Shown: positions 1 through 11,639 of the stretch, one piece after another
Numbering within the stretch: position 1 is the stretch's first letter
Layout of the letters: each line of letters starts with the position of its first letter
NCBI RefSeq assembly: GCF_021462225.1
Contig: NC_061800.1
Coordinates: forward strand, 11,619,002 to 11,683,001
Direction of reading: 5' to 3'
DNA length: 64,000 bases
Source of the DNA: Girardinichthys multiradiatus
Lineage: Eukaryota > Chordata > Actinopteri > Cyprinodontiformes > Goodeidae
Program-made: the position numbers and the translations under genes
Notes under the pieces: model-generated
The model's input: only the letters and a program-made list of their open reading frames with translations
Database searches by the model: none
Told to the model about the DNA's origin: nothing

Positions 1-241
1 CTCTGCTGCAGATTCTAGATTTATATTATACCAGTTTTGTAGCACTGTATTTAGGAGTATAATATAAAGCTATAATATTGTTGTATTTTTTTATTTTGTC
101 TTGATGTACTTGCAGCTGCAGTATTAGGTTACTAAGTCTGAAATAAATTGCATGCATTTATATTTATTGTGTTATCAGATTCTTAAATTAAATGCACATA
201 TTTCTATTGCATGCCACTCATGCCACTGTCAGACTGAAACA

Positions 242-277
242 AAGAACTTTGCATCTCAGTAGAGATGCAAAGTTCTT
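242..277. repeat. Perfect 16-bp inverted repeat with 4-nt loop
   Basis: AAGAACTTTGCATCTC at 242-257 is followed by AGTA and then by its exact reverse complement at 262-277. A transcript from either strand would fold into a 16-bp stem with a tetraloop. It lies about 57 bp upstream of the first VTCN1-like coding exon, in presumed intron or 5' flank. It is too short for a pre-miRNA and has no transposon ends around it. Confidence 0.9.
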
Positions 278-335
278 ATGTAAGTGTATTGTAGCCAATA
301 TACCTGTTTCGTCTTTGTTTTTCTCCACATGTAGC

Positions 336-3300
336 ATGGTGACCCTAAATGTCATATTAGCAGCCTTCATCATCCTCATCTTGTCCCTGGCCTTTTCAAG
401 TAAGACCCGCAGATCTATTATTATTAGTAGTAGTAAAGGCCCAGTGAGGCTTAATGGCAGACACGGGTGTGTTCATTACATGTTGTGTTTGTTTATACTC
501 ATGAGCAGTTGATACTGGTTACTGTCATGCAACACTGTTCTAAGCATGCAACCATATGTGTTTCTTTCTGTATAATGTTGTACTGATAGTCATATGTAAA
601 CTTCTGTTTTGTGTATATGATTACTTACTTAAGTTACACATTTACCACTGTTGTGTTGTACTTCTAGCACGTCTTTTCTGTACAAATCTTCTTTGATAAT
701 TCAGGGAAAATTTAAGAAGTTGCACAGGAACTCAAGGCTTCATCAAACTTGTTGGCCGGGTTATTTTATGTTATATAATTATTTAAATGTTTTATTTAAA
801 GTTTCAGTAAGCAGACATATTTAAACTTTGTCTGTCCACAAAATGTACACATTGAGTGGAAAATAATAGCAGAATGCTATTTGTTTTGCTGCTTCTAAAC
901 TGTGAATTCTCTAATTTAGCTGGATGTTACTGTATTTTCTTAATATCTAAGCAATGGTCACATCTGTCCAGGACTATTTCATGAATGTATTTTTCGAAAC
1001 ATTTAACAAATGCTTTGAAACCTCATTAGAAAAAGTTTGAGTTTAATCAAGAAGTCAACATTTCTGGATTTAAAAATCCTGTCAAATGTACTGGAAAACA
1101 TGTACTGTATATCTCTTTTACACGTTTTGTAAAGTTAGTCACTAACTTCAAAGTGTTTTATTGGGATTTTATGTAATAGACACAATGTAGTGTGTAGCAA
1201 AAGTGGAAGGAAAATGATCCATAGTTTTCAAATTGTATTACAAATGAAAACGGGAAAGGTGTGTTGTACATTTGTATTCAGCCTCCTTTACTCAGATACC
1301 CTTAAATAAAATCCAGTGCCACTAACTGTCTTCCGAAGTCACCTAATCAGTAAATAGTAAACATATGTGTGTAGCTTTTGATCACTGTTTAATGCATTTG
1401 AAAATGGAAAGAGAATGGCACAAGTCCAAACCTCCAAATACATGGCCGGGGTGCATTAATTATAGAAGCAACTAAGAGGCACATGGTAACTCTAGAGGAG
1501 CTGCACAGAGCCACAGTTTAGGTAGGACAAAATTGTTGACACAGCTATGAGTCATACACTCCACCAGTCTGGCTTTCACGGAAGAGTGGCAAAAAGTAAG
1601 CCATGAGAAGATCTGACGGATAGTTATGCACACTGAATTGTTCTGTTATTTTTTCCTCTTTCTTGCTTGCTTCAAAGTTGTAGACATGTTCTGTAAATGA
1701 AATGGTGCAAAATCCATTTTAATTCCAGGTTGTGAGGCACCAAAACATGAAAAGTACTTTTGGAACTGTACAGCCTGACCTAGAATCGAATGGATTGTAT
1801 TGACGCATCAAATAGCCCAGTCAAAGTCCTGACTTACATCCAATTAAAAATGTGACAACGTTTGAAAATTGATGTGCACAGATTCTAACCAACCAATTTG
1901 ACTGAGCTTGAACTATTTTACAAAGAAAACCGGGCAAAAAGTGCAGTCTTATACAAAGCTGGTGGAGCCATAAAGTATTATTACAGATTTCTTGTTTTTG
2001 CTGTTTTGTCACACTTAAATGTTTCAGATCATAAAACTAATTTTAATATTAGACAAAGGAAACTTGAGCAAATACAAAAAGCCATTATCAAATGGAAATT
2101 ACATTTATTTACATTTATAAAAGCTAACCAAACCCACCTGGCTCTTTATGAAAACTTAATTTTACCATAACGCTAATAACTTGTTAGTGGCACAACTAGA
2201 GGTAATGACTGACATCGGGTGTTTGTGGTACCTAACAATGAGTCTTTTACTTTGCTACTTTGCCCACTCTTCTTTGCATAATTGTTTTAATTCAGTTTAA
2301 GGTCATTCCACTGCATTTCAATCAGATTTGGGTTCAGAATATCACTAAACCACTCCCAATTCTTTCTTTATTTTGTATTTAGCCATTCAGAGGTGACCTT
2401 GCCAGTGTGCTACAATTATCACCCTGCGCTTGACCTAATGTCATGAACCGATGACCAGACATTTGGCCATCAGGATTTTCTGGTAGAGAGTAAAATCTAT
2501 GGTTCCAACAATGATGGCAACTTGTCCACATCCTAAAAAAAGTAAAACTGTCCCAAATCACCACACCACCACCACCATGTCTGACTGTCAATTTTTTCTT
2601 TTTAAAATCCTGTTAGTTTTACCCCAGATGGCATGGGATACACACCTTCCAAAAGTGTCCCTTTTTTCATGTTAGTCCATATTTACTCAAGAGTCTCTGT
2701 GATTATCAAGATGTTTTTTGGCAAATGGTTTTTGTTTGGCAGTGATTTTGGTCTTGGACCTCTCCCACTAAATACAAATGCATGTCACACTTTTAAATTT
2801 TTATTAGTAAAAAAAAAAAAAAAAAACATGTATTCTTATAGTTATGCTCTACATTGTGTTGGTCTATCACACATAATCCCAAGAGTAAAATGTGGATGTA
2901 ACATGACAAAATCTCAGTAGTTTCCAACATACAGAAATAAAAACACTTGACTAGAACACATCATATATATTTTGAGATTAGTTGTCGTCCACAGAATCCA
3001 CGTCAAAGGTGATGAGCAGTAACACAAAACCCGTCGCCAACCTCGGTGAGGACCACATTCTCAGCTGCTATATCCCTGCAGAAATTCAACAAAACAGCCT
3101 AAGTGTGGTGTCGGTCAGCTGGAAGAAGATGGATCTGGGACCGATTTATCACTACGAGAATGGAGCTCCGGCTCTTGATGGGCAAGTTTCACAGTTCAAA
3201 GGCAGAGCTCAGGTCTTCCCTGATGCTGTAGCCAGAGGTAACGTCTCTTTGCTGTTGCGGAGTGTAAGGCGCAGTGATGAGGGAGAGTACATCTGCAGCA

Positions 3301-5418
3301 TTGGGTCCTCTGTTGGGCAAGGGAAGGTCAGCATTCAGCTCCGAACAGCAGGTAGAATGACTCATCCTTCTCTGGAAAGTTTCCTGTGAAAATTATCTTG
3401 TGCGAAATAAATACATTACTTTGTCGTTCCAGTCTTTTCAGCCCCAACACTAAACTTCTCTAACAGCATCCTGACCTCTGAGGCGAGCAGGTGGTTCCCT
3501 AAACCAGATGTCACGTGGCTGAACCAAACTGGAAAGGTCCTGAATGCAAGCACAAGGTTCACAGAAGTGTCAGCAGGAATATACAGTGTCCTGAGCACAC
3601 TACAGTCAGCGCAGGTCAGCGAGACCTACAGCTGCAGGATTGAAAACAATTTAGTGGTGGCAGTCACTGAAGCAACTATAACAGGTATAGTTTTATCTCT
3701 TGGTTGAGTATTTATGACGTCTCTTTGCTGACCTAATAAGAACTATTAATTACTGTACAAAAAGAAAATCTACATTATATTTACCACTGATGAAATGCAT
3801 GAAGTACAGCATACATTTCTCCCCCAAAATAAATACTCACTAGCTTTGGGAATAGGTTATATGGTGACATCATCTATGAAGTTTAGATTTCCAAAATCTA
3901 AATCGTATTTTTTGTTGTGCTTTCACATTTTATACTGTTCAAAGCTTTTTGTCATAAACTTCACCGCAGGGTGATTTATATACCCTATTTTAGTATATCA
4001 AAGCAGTTAGAAAGAGGAGGGGTTTGGGTACGGTTTTAAGTGAGTAGGGTCCTGTTGTAATTTTATGATCATTTAATTGGTTGTCTGCAGATTGTTAACT
4101 TAGATTCTCAGTTATCCAGAACATGGCGATCCTAAGTTCTTAAAAAGAGGATAACTGGACTTCTTCTCTTGTTTCTTCAAGATGTTTCACCTTTTATCCA
4201 AAAAAGCTTCTTCGGTTCTGAACATGGGTTGGACGCATCAGGCATATGATGTGTAGTCAGGACAATCATACTAATAGGGTTGTTAAGGTCACATGAGTCA
4301 CAGGCCCTACCCTCTATTCGGTTCAACGTTGGGTTGTTGTCACTTGACAAGCATGTTACCTAACGATGCCAACATGTGAGCTGTTTTGGTCCCCTCTTTC
4401 CTCTCCAAAATGTGCACTTTGCTACTTTCAAAAGATAATCCCTTGTCCATGAAGACAAGGTGTTGCCCCTAAGAGATAAATGATCAACACAAGGGAAATA
4501 GCAGATCTCTCCTTGTGGTCTTTTAATAAAACAAGCTTCATGGGTGTTTTTCTTCTTCTTCTTATGACCTGAACATTTTTTTGCCATCTGTGTTTGGTGC
4601 CACCCTCTGACTCAGATTATTCCCTGTTGGCACCCACATCTGCAACTTTTGTGCTTGAAAAGAACATTAGACAGAACTGCATTTTCATTAGCATTATTTG
4701 CTAATAATAGCTAGCATTACAACAATTATCATATTGCAGCAAAAACACATTGATCTCGGGTGTGACATCTTTCTGAGACTCATGTATTGTATCGTTTTTT
4801 GCTTATAAAGAAGGGGCAAAACGGTTGCAAATTTTTTAAGAGTCATAAAAAAAGGACAAATATATCGATCAACACAAATTAAGTGGACCTTGACTCACTT
4901 TCTGAAGAAACAAACAAATAAGGACTAGTAGTTAAGACCCTAAACTCATCAATGACATTTTTCATGGAACAAATCCATTGGGTATAGGACCATTTTCTCA
5001 AACATTCACCCTTTCTACTAAACCATCTTGTAATTCTAGTATACCAGAGCATGACTTAAAAATTACAATTTAGGGTTTTTCAAAATTTTTCAGTTTAGAA
5101 AAATCTTTAGCTTCAACATAGGGGCAGCACCAGGACTGATAAATTACTATCGTTTATAAAATCAGATGGCATGTTGTAGAATTTTTTAGTATGTAAATAT
5201 GAACCAGAACAAAGGTTAAAAAGAGCAAATTGTTTAATTTTTTAGAGTTTGATTTTCCAAAGCATACAATTCTGCATTCAATATCTAACCCTGTGTGTTT
5301 TCCAGGCACTGGTGTTTTGGGAAGGACATTCTTCATCTTCAGTCTTGCTTCAACCCTGCTTGTGTCATTTTATCTAAATCTTATAACTGGTGTCCTCTGC
5401 ATATTTCATGTGGTCTAA
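336..5418 (+). CDS. vtcn1: VTCN1 (B7-H4)-like immune checkpoint ligand, 4 coding exons
   Basis: A B7-family cell-surface ligand; in mammals VTCN1 inhibits T-cell activation. Coding exons are 336-399 (signal peptide; exon opens at 335 after a pyrimidine-rich acceptor), 2995-3351 (IgV), 3433-3684 (IgC-like) and 5306-5418 (hydrophobic tail, TAA). All junctions are GT-AG, phase 1, and the frame closes at 261 residues. The IgV exon holds the [10 protein letters not shown] stretch, which resembles the VTCN1 motif GEDGILSC, and the F-strand cysteine in GEYICS. The second Ig exon has [10 protein letters not shown] and TYSCRIEN, both close to VTCN1. The protein ends in about 25 hydrophobic residues with no cytoplasmic tail, so it is either a tail-less membrane protein or GPI-anchored. 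Its position beside TRIM45 matches mammalian synteny. Another B7-like ligand is possible, but sequence and synteny favour VTCN1. Confidence 0.82.
1140..2910 (+). mobile_element. Degenerate Tc1/mariner-like element, interrupted by another transposon
   Basis: Sequence at about 1140-2010 matches a decayed teleost Tc1-like family whose other fragments recur across this window. Shared landmarks are a terminal TTTATTGGGATTTTATGTAATAGACA-type motif, a CTTTACTCAGATACCC block, and the transposase 3' region around 1775-1990 (degenerate CCTGACCT...CCAATT...AAAAT, i.e. PDLNPIEN). The family's opposite terminal region (TGTTGGTCTATCACACAT) reappears at 2766-2910, so the element was split by the insertion at about 2011-2765. 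No intact frame survives. It sits in VTCN1 intron 1. Confidence 0.6.
2011..2765 (-). mobile_element. Degenerate DNA transposon nested in the Tc1-like copy
   Basis: This reads as the reverse strand of a common teleost DNA transposon. Recognisable blocks are the terminal region CAGATCATAAAACTAATTTT, the TAACAATGAGTCTTTTAC block, GCCCACTCTTCTTTGCA, AGCCATTCAGAGGTGACCTT, and ATCAAGATGTTTTTTGGCAAA. The order is collinear over about 750 bp but every frame is broken. I know the family by sight but cannot name its superfamily securely. Confidence 0.5.
2995..3351 (+). CDS. vtcn1: VTCN1-like exon 2: IgV domain
   Basis: This 357-nt exon (119 codons, phase 1 to 1) encodes the membrane-distal V-type Ig domain. 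Visible landmarks are the B-strand cysteine in HILSCY, the C-strand tryptophan in VSWKKM, and the [10 protein letters not shown]-strand with its conserved Asp, Tyr and Cys. Both cysteines for the intradomain disulfide are present. The acceptor ACAG is at 2991-2994 and the donor GT at 3352. Confidence 0.85.
3433..3684 (+). CDS. vtcn1: VTCN1-like exon 3: IgC-like domain lacking its B-strand cysteine
   Basis: This 252-nt exon (phase 1 to 1) encodes the membrane-proximal Ig domain. The stretch [14 protein letters not shown] aligns with CEAPRWFPQP in human VTCN1, so the B-strand cysteine is replaced by serine (TCT, 3477-3479), while the F-strand cysteine in YSCRIEN remains. Several Asn-X-Ser/Thr sites are visible (NFSN, NQTG, NAST). 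The acceptor is TTCCAG and the donor is ACAG|GTATAG. Confidence 0.8.
4100..4610 (-). mobile_element. Degenerate Penelope-like retroelement fragment
   Basis: On the minus strand the frames at about 4360-4500 resemble the C-terminal part of a Penelope-like element: [11 protein letters not shown], then [14 protein letters not shown], the region usually reading DKGHSFEDSNVHIL. Downstream, the characteristic non-coding tail ending in ATCCAAAAAAGCTTCTTCGG and CAAGATGTTTCACCTTTTAT lies at about 4150-4220 (plus-strand spelling). Frameshifts and stops break the reading frame. It lies in VTCN1 intron 3. Confidence 0.55.
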
Positions 5419-5632
5419 TTACATACAACCATATAATCTATACTTTAAAATCACACCATCTAGTTTATTGTCTGTGTACTGGGTACTTTAAAGAACAGAA
5501 AATGAGCACCTGCTTGTCTTCGATAAACAATGTTAATTTTGTGTGCTCCTGAAAAAAATGCAGCAAAATAAGAAGACTGTCACAAAGTTGGATTAAAGGG
5601 AATATGCAACATATAAAATGCTCTAAGGTAAG

Positions 5633-5700
5633 GTTTACTCTGATTTTGCACAGGAAGTCTTTAAAAAACACAATATCCCAGTCAGAGGAGAAAGAAACCG
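5633..5700 (+). pseudogene. Decayed copy of the TRIM45 translation-start region
   Basis: About 68 bp at 5633-5700 align almost end to end with 12540-12606, the TRIM45 5' leader and first codons. Shared blocks include TTTGCACAGGAAGTCT and TCCCAGTCAGAGGAGAAAG. The TRIM45 start ATG corresponds to ATA here. Similarity stops at both ends, and a Tc1-like fragment begins just downstream. It lies about 215 bp after the VTCN1 stop codon on the same strand. It cannot encode a TRIM45 protein. Confidence 0.75.
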
Positions 5701-5714
5701 TTTGAACACATGAC

Positions 5715-6240
5715 TTTGCTTCAATCTAAACATGCCAATGTACGTAGCTCTGTTTGTTTAGGGTTGGTGAAACTCTGGCCCAGGCTCAGGTTTACTTTCA
5801 CGATTGCCCTGTATATCTGTATCCATCTTCCCATCAGGTTTGGCCAACTTCCATGTCCCTGCTGAATATAAGCGTTCCCCCAGCAAGATGCTGTTACAAC
5901 CATTGTTTCATCTTGAGGATGGGTGTTGTGACCCGAGTACCTTGTTCCAAATGTTTACTGTGCCCCCCACACTGCTTGTGGCAAACTGCAAAAAGGACCT
6001 CTTATGGCTTTCTTTTAAATAAGATTTGTGGAGACCACAACTGATATGTGGTTTCGGTATTATATTGCTCAGGCTGTGGACATCTGCAGCTCCTCTAGAG
6101 TTATCATGGGTCTCTTGGCTGTTTCTCTGATGTCCTTGCTCAGTGTAATGGAAATTCTTTTTTTTAAGTGTTCCAAATTGTATGACCTTTAGGTTACCTC
6201 ACTCCTCAGAACATCTGTGTTAGAGGAGGAAGCTGTAAAA
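5715..6240 (-). mobile_element. Degenerate Tc1-like transposase fragment
   Basis: Minus-strand remnant of the same decayed Tc1-like family as at 13320-14420. Plus-strand landmarks in order are CACGATTGCCCTGTAT, TCCATCTTCCCATCA, a CCCCCAGCAAGATGCTG block and CAGCTCCTCTAGAGTTATCATGGG. The counterpart at 13550-13700 carries the same order (CAGGATTGCCTTGTAT, TCCATCTTCCCATCA, CCCCACACCATAATGCTG). No open frame survives. Confidence 0.55.
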
Positions 6241-6565
6241 GCCATTATCAGAAGTTTAATTGTTAAGACCCATTTTTTAGGGTGATGTCAGGAAGGGTAG
6301 TTAGGTCTGTTCCTAGATAACTGTCACCTCTGAACTCAAGGAGGGTATGGGCTATAAAACACAGACTCTTTGATGTTGAGATAACACTGTCATGTTTAGT
6401 ATAAATACTGTTTGTAAATGGTGTTCGTGGCTCTGCTTAACTGACTTGCTCGGTGACAGAGTCATTCAAACGCTGAATGCCTTTGAATAAAACTTATAAA
6501 GATAAAGTCCGGATTTGCTCTTGTTATGAGTCAACTTCTATCCACTTTGATAAGAAAATTCCACG
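6180..6565 (+). mobile_element. Possible solo LTR
   Basis: The block has promoter-like and polyadenylation-like features in LTR order: TATAAAACACAG at about 6353 and TATAAATACTG at about 6401, a pyrimidine/GT-rich stretch, then GAATAAAAC at 6485 and an end near CCACGACA at 6565. I could not find a matching second LTR, a primer-binding site or a target duplication, so this is a weak call. It could also be the VTCN1 3' UTR with its own AATAAA. Confidence 0.25.
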
Positions 6566-9500
6566 ACAATTTTAGCGTCATTGTCAGCCAGAGGCCTTTG
6601 CGGCTGGATTACCAGTGAGAAATAAAAGTGACGGCAGAGGAAGGTGGAAGTAGCAGTGGATTTACAGCATCAAACCTCCTAACAAGACACAAATGCAGCC
6701 TTAAATAGGCACAGCTGATAAAAGGACTAAACCATTCTCTACATGGAATTTAACATCTCACAACTTCCAACTCAAACATACATTTTATCAAATATATACA
6801 TATTCCCCCTTACTTTTTATAAATATTTTATATTTTTTTAAACCTACACACCCAAACACCATAAAACCTCACAAATACTAAGTGTACAACTCCCCCACAT
6901 TTTCCATGGTCTCTCCCGGAACCTATAAATGATGTCTGGACCCCCGGGGAAGTATTTGTCCAAACACCCTGGAGAGGACACAGAAAAGACAGGTGAGTCA
7001 CTTCCTTAGCACAACACTTCTCCTTCACTGACACTTTTAAACAGACTTTACACAAACATTTGCTCAAGTTTCACAACAGTAGGCCTTATTTGCTCTGACT
7101 AACAATTCTCCTTTCACAGACACTTCTTAATGAGGAGCAGCTGTGCAGAGCCTGGAACAAAAGGCTACATGCTCATCACTAAAATACTCAATAAATATTC
7201 AATTAAAAAGTTAAACTTGTGTGCAAATGATTATGTGCAAATCCATGCCTAAAGTGCAGTGCTAAATAAAGTGTTAAAGTGCTAGATAAAGTGCATTTAA
7301 TAAAGTGCAAAGGTGCTCTTAAAGCGCTATGAATTACTTAAATAGGAATAGTCCACGTAATGAAGACCTCTTCATTACAGTCACGAACAGGATCTAACGT
7401 GCCAGAGGAAACCGCAGGAGGGGGACACGGACGCCTGGCCAGCCTGAGAGTTGTCCTCAGTCCACCTCCATATTACGGAGGGGAGTCCTGGTGCCCCCCT
7501 GCGGCCTCCTGCCGATTGGATCAGAACTATTTGTCTACAAATATATCTGGGTGAGAAGTTGCTCTGTATGATATAATGTATATATATATATTTTTTTATT
7601 ACACATTAACCATCATCTCCTAATTAATTAATTAGGTTCCGGAGTTGCGAGAGGGAGGACATCAGCTGAGGGCCCGGTCACCCTGTTAAGGAATAACAGG
7701 GAGGTTCTTATTGGTAACAATGAGATAAAGCAAAACACAGGGTTTTGCGGGTGGTTTTTAGCAATTTTCTACACCTCATAAAGGAGAAAAGCCAGTGGGC
7801 AGACGTGCCGCTGAACGGGTAAAAAAAAATGGTTCCGGAACCTTGAGGCATCAGGGGTGTCTCCTTCTCCAGACTCTGTGATTTATAAAATAATGAAAGG
7901 AAAAAGTGGGGATGATTGTGTTAAATGTGCTTTAATTTGGAAGATAAGTTTGGTTTTTCACAGCGTGGAAGTTTGTGTGTAAATAAGTTAAATAGTTAAA
8001 AAAATATAGTATAAATAGTTTAAAGTAAAACAGTTGATGGATGGAGATGGAAAAATAAAATTAAAAATAAGAAAAAATTAAAAAGCACAGTTAAGTTATC
8101 AATTAAGGGGTTAAAGAGTTAAAACTCTCCTGCAGGAAGTTTCGTTTGTCTTAAATATTGCGATCAGTCGGAAAAGAAGGTAAAAGTGAAAAGAGACATT
8201 AGAGATGCGAAAAGAAAGTTGTTTTAGAAAGGAGTATAGTGCATGTTGTTGAAGGAAGGAAGGTGGACAATTGACTGACTGACTGATACTATTCTTTGTG
8301 CAAAATCTGAACCTATACTAAACTTTTTCTTCTGCCTCTCTATCACACACACACATACACACATATATGGGATTTGAGTGCAACATCTGCGTTTTTGAGT
8401 GTGGACTTTAGAAACCTGCCCTTCCCTACTCCATCAGAGACGCTTCTTCAGCATGGCCAGAAAGAGAGAGGATCTGCCTGCTTGTTGCAAATCACAGTGT
8501 GAGTTTCCACCAAAACGAAACTCAGAAGAAGTCTGGCCCCAAACCCACTGAGATGGACAACGATCCATGCTGTTTGCCAGAGCCAGAAGAGTGAATGCAC
8601 TGGATTTATATTGAAAGCACATCTTATGCGGGCAGAAGAGAAACAGGCCAGAGCAAAGTTCTTTCTCCCTCCTGGAGAAGTTAAAGTGGACAAGGAGTGA
8701 ATGTCCCACCAACAGACCTGAAAGGCCCGGGTTGTTTTTTGGACTGATAGAGGACTGTGTGCCTGACAGTCTGACTCTGGAGCGATTAAGAAACTGATCG
8801 GGGTAACGTACAAACACACACACATTTGCATAAATCTTTTCCTATTTTATGCAACGAAGAACACTTATTAACCGCTGCTCATGTGACGCTTGCTTGACGT
8901 GGACAGATCTAGCGGGTTAAAATATTATTTTAGGGTTAGAAAAGTATCTTTAAAAGGGTGATAACTTAACTCATTTGATACTTCCTGGTTAATTCTTTCA
9001 GAGAAGCAAGTTCTCTTTTGTCATGAAATATTCAGGGTCAATTATTATAGTTATTAAAAGTTATTAAAATGCAGAGAACGTTACAACATCTCCAAAACTC
9101 AGCAGTAACCAAGTGTTTCTATGTTATTCTCAGGACAGATCTCATGAAGGAGTATTTTTAAAACCCATTGCATGCGTAACACCTGATGGGTCTCTTTCAG
9201 GTATTATTTTCTGTTGTCAGATTTTGTATTCCATAAATCTAATGGGTAGAGACCTCATTAAAACAGGCTTAGTTTTACTGCAGATGGTCTTCATACAGTC
9301 TCTGACACAGTATTTACAGTTTGGTGCAGTTTTTGTCCGCAAGTGTTAACTGACGCTTATGGAAAGTACAAATTCATTGTTTTTCACAGCAGCTGCTGGG
9401 AAGAGGTTATATTAATTTTTCCTTCCCTCTTCTGATTCATGCAGCGTGTTGATTTACACTGTACCTTATATCAGGTCCTGACAAAAACTATGAAAGGCTT

Positions 9501-11639
9501 GGTTCTGCAGTTTCTTTTTTCTCCCTTTGGAGAAGGAAAGGACACCTGATCAGTTCTGTGTTGCATAGAAATATTAAAACACTTGTTGTTTTCTAAGATA
9601 TCACCAGCTAAAACATTTAAAACTTTTGAGAGTAATTGGTTTTGTTAAACACATTTTCCTTGGTAAAACAAACCTTTAAAATGAGAATGGGAAAAATTGG
9701 GTTATTTTTTAAGGTAAGAAAGATTCTGATTGAACAGTGGTACCACACAAAAAATTAAACTAATCTCATGTTTCCTAAAAGACTCTGCATGAAAAGGCCT
9801 CCAGAACCGTGGAGTTATTTTCCACCACGATACCAAGTTTTTATCCATGCTTTTTCTTTATTTTAAAACAAATCTGTGTTTTTGTTTTGTTTTTAGCTTT
9901 TTAGTATAATGTTGTCTGAAGCTTCTTATGAACTGTGTTAGAAGCAAATATGATCTGAGGTAAATTAGGAGCTGTGAACTAATAATTTTAAATCTGATTA
10001 TTGTCCAAGCAGAAATAATACACCAACAGGTCTGGGGATATTTAGCCAATCCTCTCTTCAAACTCTGCAGAAAGCTAGCATCATTGTTCAATGCAGTAGT
10101 ACTCAACCAGTGGTTCCTGGACTCCTGAAGCCCGTGAGCCATAGATTTTGGGTCCATAAAATTATAATATTTAATTAAAGGTAAACCGATTACCTATTGA
10201 AACAGATCTAAGCCAATGATGGGTTCCAGTCATTTGGTGGCTTTTAAATGCAATAATACTCAACATTTCTACTTTGGGGAACACAGATTGGGGCTGAAGA
10301 GTTTAGTTTTGGAACCAAGGTTAGGATTTTTATAAAGGTAATTTCAGATGACTAAATCATAAAATATGGGAACATTTATTAGCATTTGGATTGTAAAAGA
10401 GGGGTTCTAGTAATAAGTTTCTCCCCAACTCTCAAAATTTAAATAGCCCAAATTAAAGAAAATGATGTTTGTTCTCCTTTTGAAACACTATGTTGGAACA
10501 AAGTCCAGTTTGGAGTCAAGCTTCTTAGCTTCATTTCTGGTTAAGTTTAACACTGCATAAAATGTCAATGCCGACTTAAAATACTTCTTTGCATTTAACC
10601 TGAAATTCTTGAATGCAGCTGCAATCAAATTGAGCCAAACAAAAAGAGAATTATAACAATAACTCTCAAGATTGTAGTTATTATTATTACAGAGTTACAG
10701 TACAAAGAATTGGCAAAAGGTTTCAGCATCAGCAGATTTGGATTCAAGGTTAATGAAAACTGTTGCTGTGCTTCTAAATAGTTTGAGATCTCTTTGGATT
10801 ATGTGCACTCGTCTTAAAAAGGATCCTGAAGATTGTCATAACAAGATTGATCAATTATAGCATTAAAATATATGGCTGAGAAAACATATTCTGAAAAGAG
10901 ATTGTTAATAATTTCTTTGAATTCTTGAAGCTTCAAATTTGGCCATTTGTCTGTCTTTGATGTTTTGTGTTTGTTTTGTTGAACTGAATGTTTGATTATT
11001 TGTTGCATGACACAATAATCCATGTTTAGAATAATGTTTCTAAATCCTAGATTGATTAAAACTTTGAGTTTTCAGGAGAGTTAAGAAGAAGCTTGTTTCT
11101 GAGGTAGGTGCATGTTAACAGTTTTGCAGTTTACGGTTCACTAAGATGGGTTGGAATGAAGAAACTGTGGGTCCGCCCATAGGCTGCCCATCAGAGGTTA
11201 GTTCTGCCTGACTCCGCCCACTTACCAGGTTGGTTCATGCCTTTGCTGTCATGGAAACGCTCAGCACCTCCCTTCCTGAGTTTTAACACTGTTTATGAAA
11301 TAGAATCAAAATGCTTGTAGTGATTGTTGCCTTAATAACATGTTTTTTTGATGTAGCATGACTTTTAGATTCATGTGTTTTACTATTAAAAGGTTAATGA
11401 AATAGTTTAAACTAGTTTGAAGAATTTGTTTTGCATGCAGAATCATTGGTGATTTATTAGATTGAAAGTTTTCCCTGGTGCCATTAAGCTAACTGACAGT
11501 TCAAGATATGCCAAAAGTAAGGAATATATTTTTGATAAAGAAGCATGACTTCATACTTGGTGGGAATTATTTATTAAATTCAATTTGTAGGATTTATGCA
11601 TCTGAATTACATTAGATGTCCATCAATCTAATACTCATT
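6566..11639. other. Intergenic DNA without a recognisable gene
   Basis: I see no exon with known-family similarity here. Short tracts include a TA run near 7580, TAAT repeats at 7620-7635, a chain of AAAGTGC-type repeats at about 7250-7320, and a CA run near 8345-8365. The 8430-8830 part is less AT-rich and carries long overlapping minus-strand frames that look incidental. The 8830-11640 part is AT-rich and featureless by eye. Confidence 0.5.

Noticed and set aside
192..512. 106-codon plus-strand open frame
   Set aside because: It overlaps the VTCN1-like signal exon in a different frame and runs through its donor; no protein similarity was recognised.
7620..7640. TTAATTAATTAATTAGG tract as a possible homeodomain site
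   Set aside because: Simple AT-rich repeat with no supporting context.
8434..8831. Two overlapping minus-strand frames of 127-129 codons
   Set aside because: They occupy different frames of the same strand with no domain or splice structure, in a locally GC-richer spacer; more likely chance.
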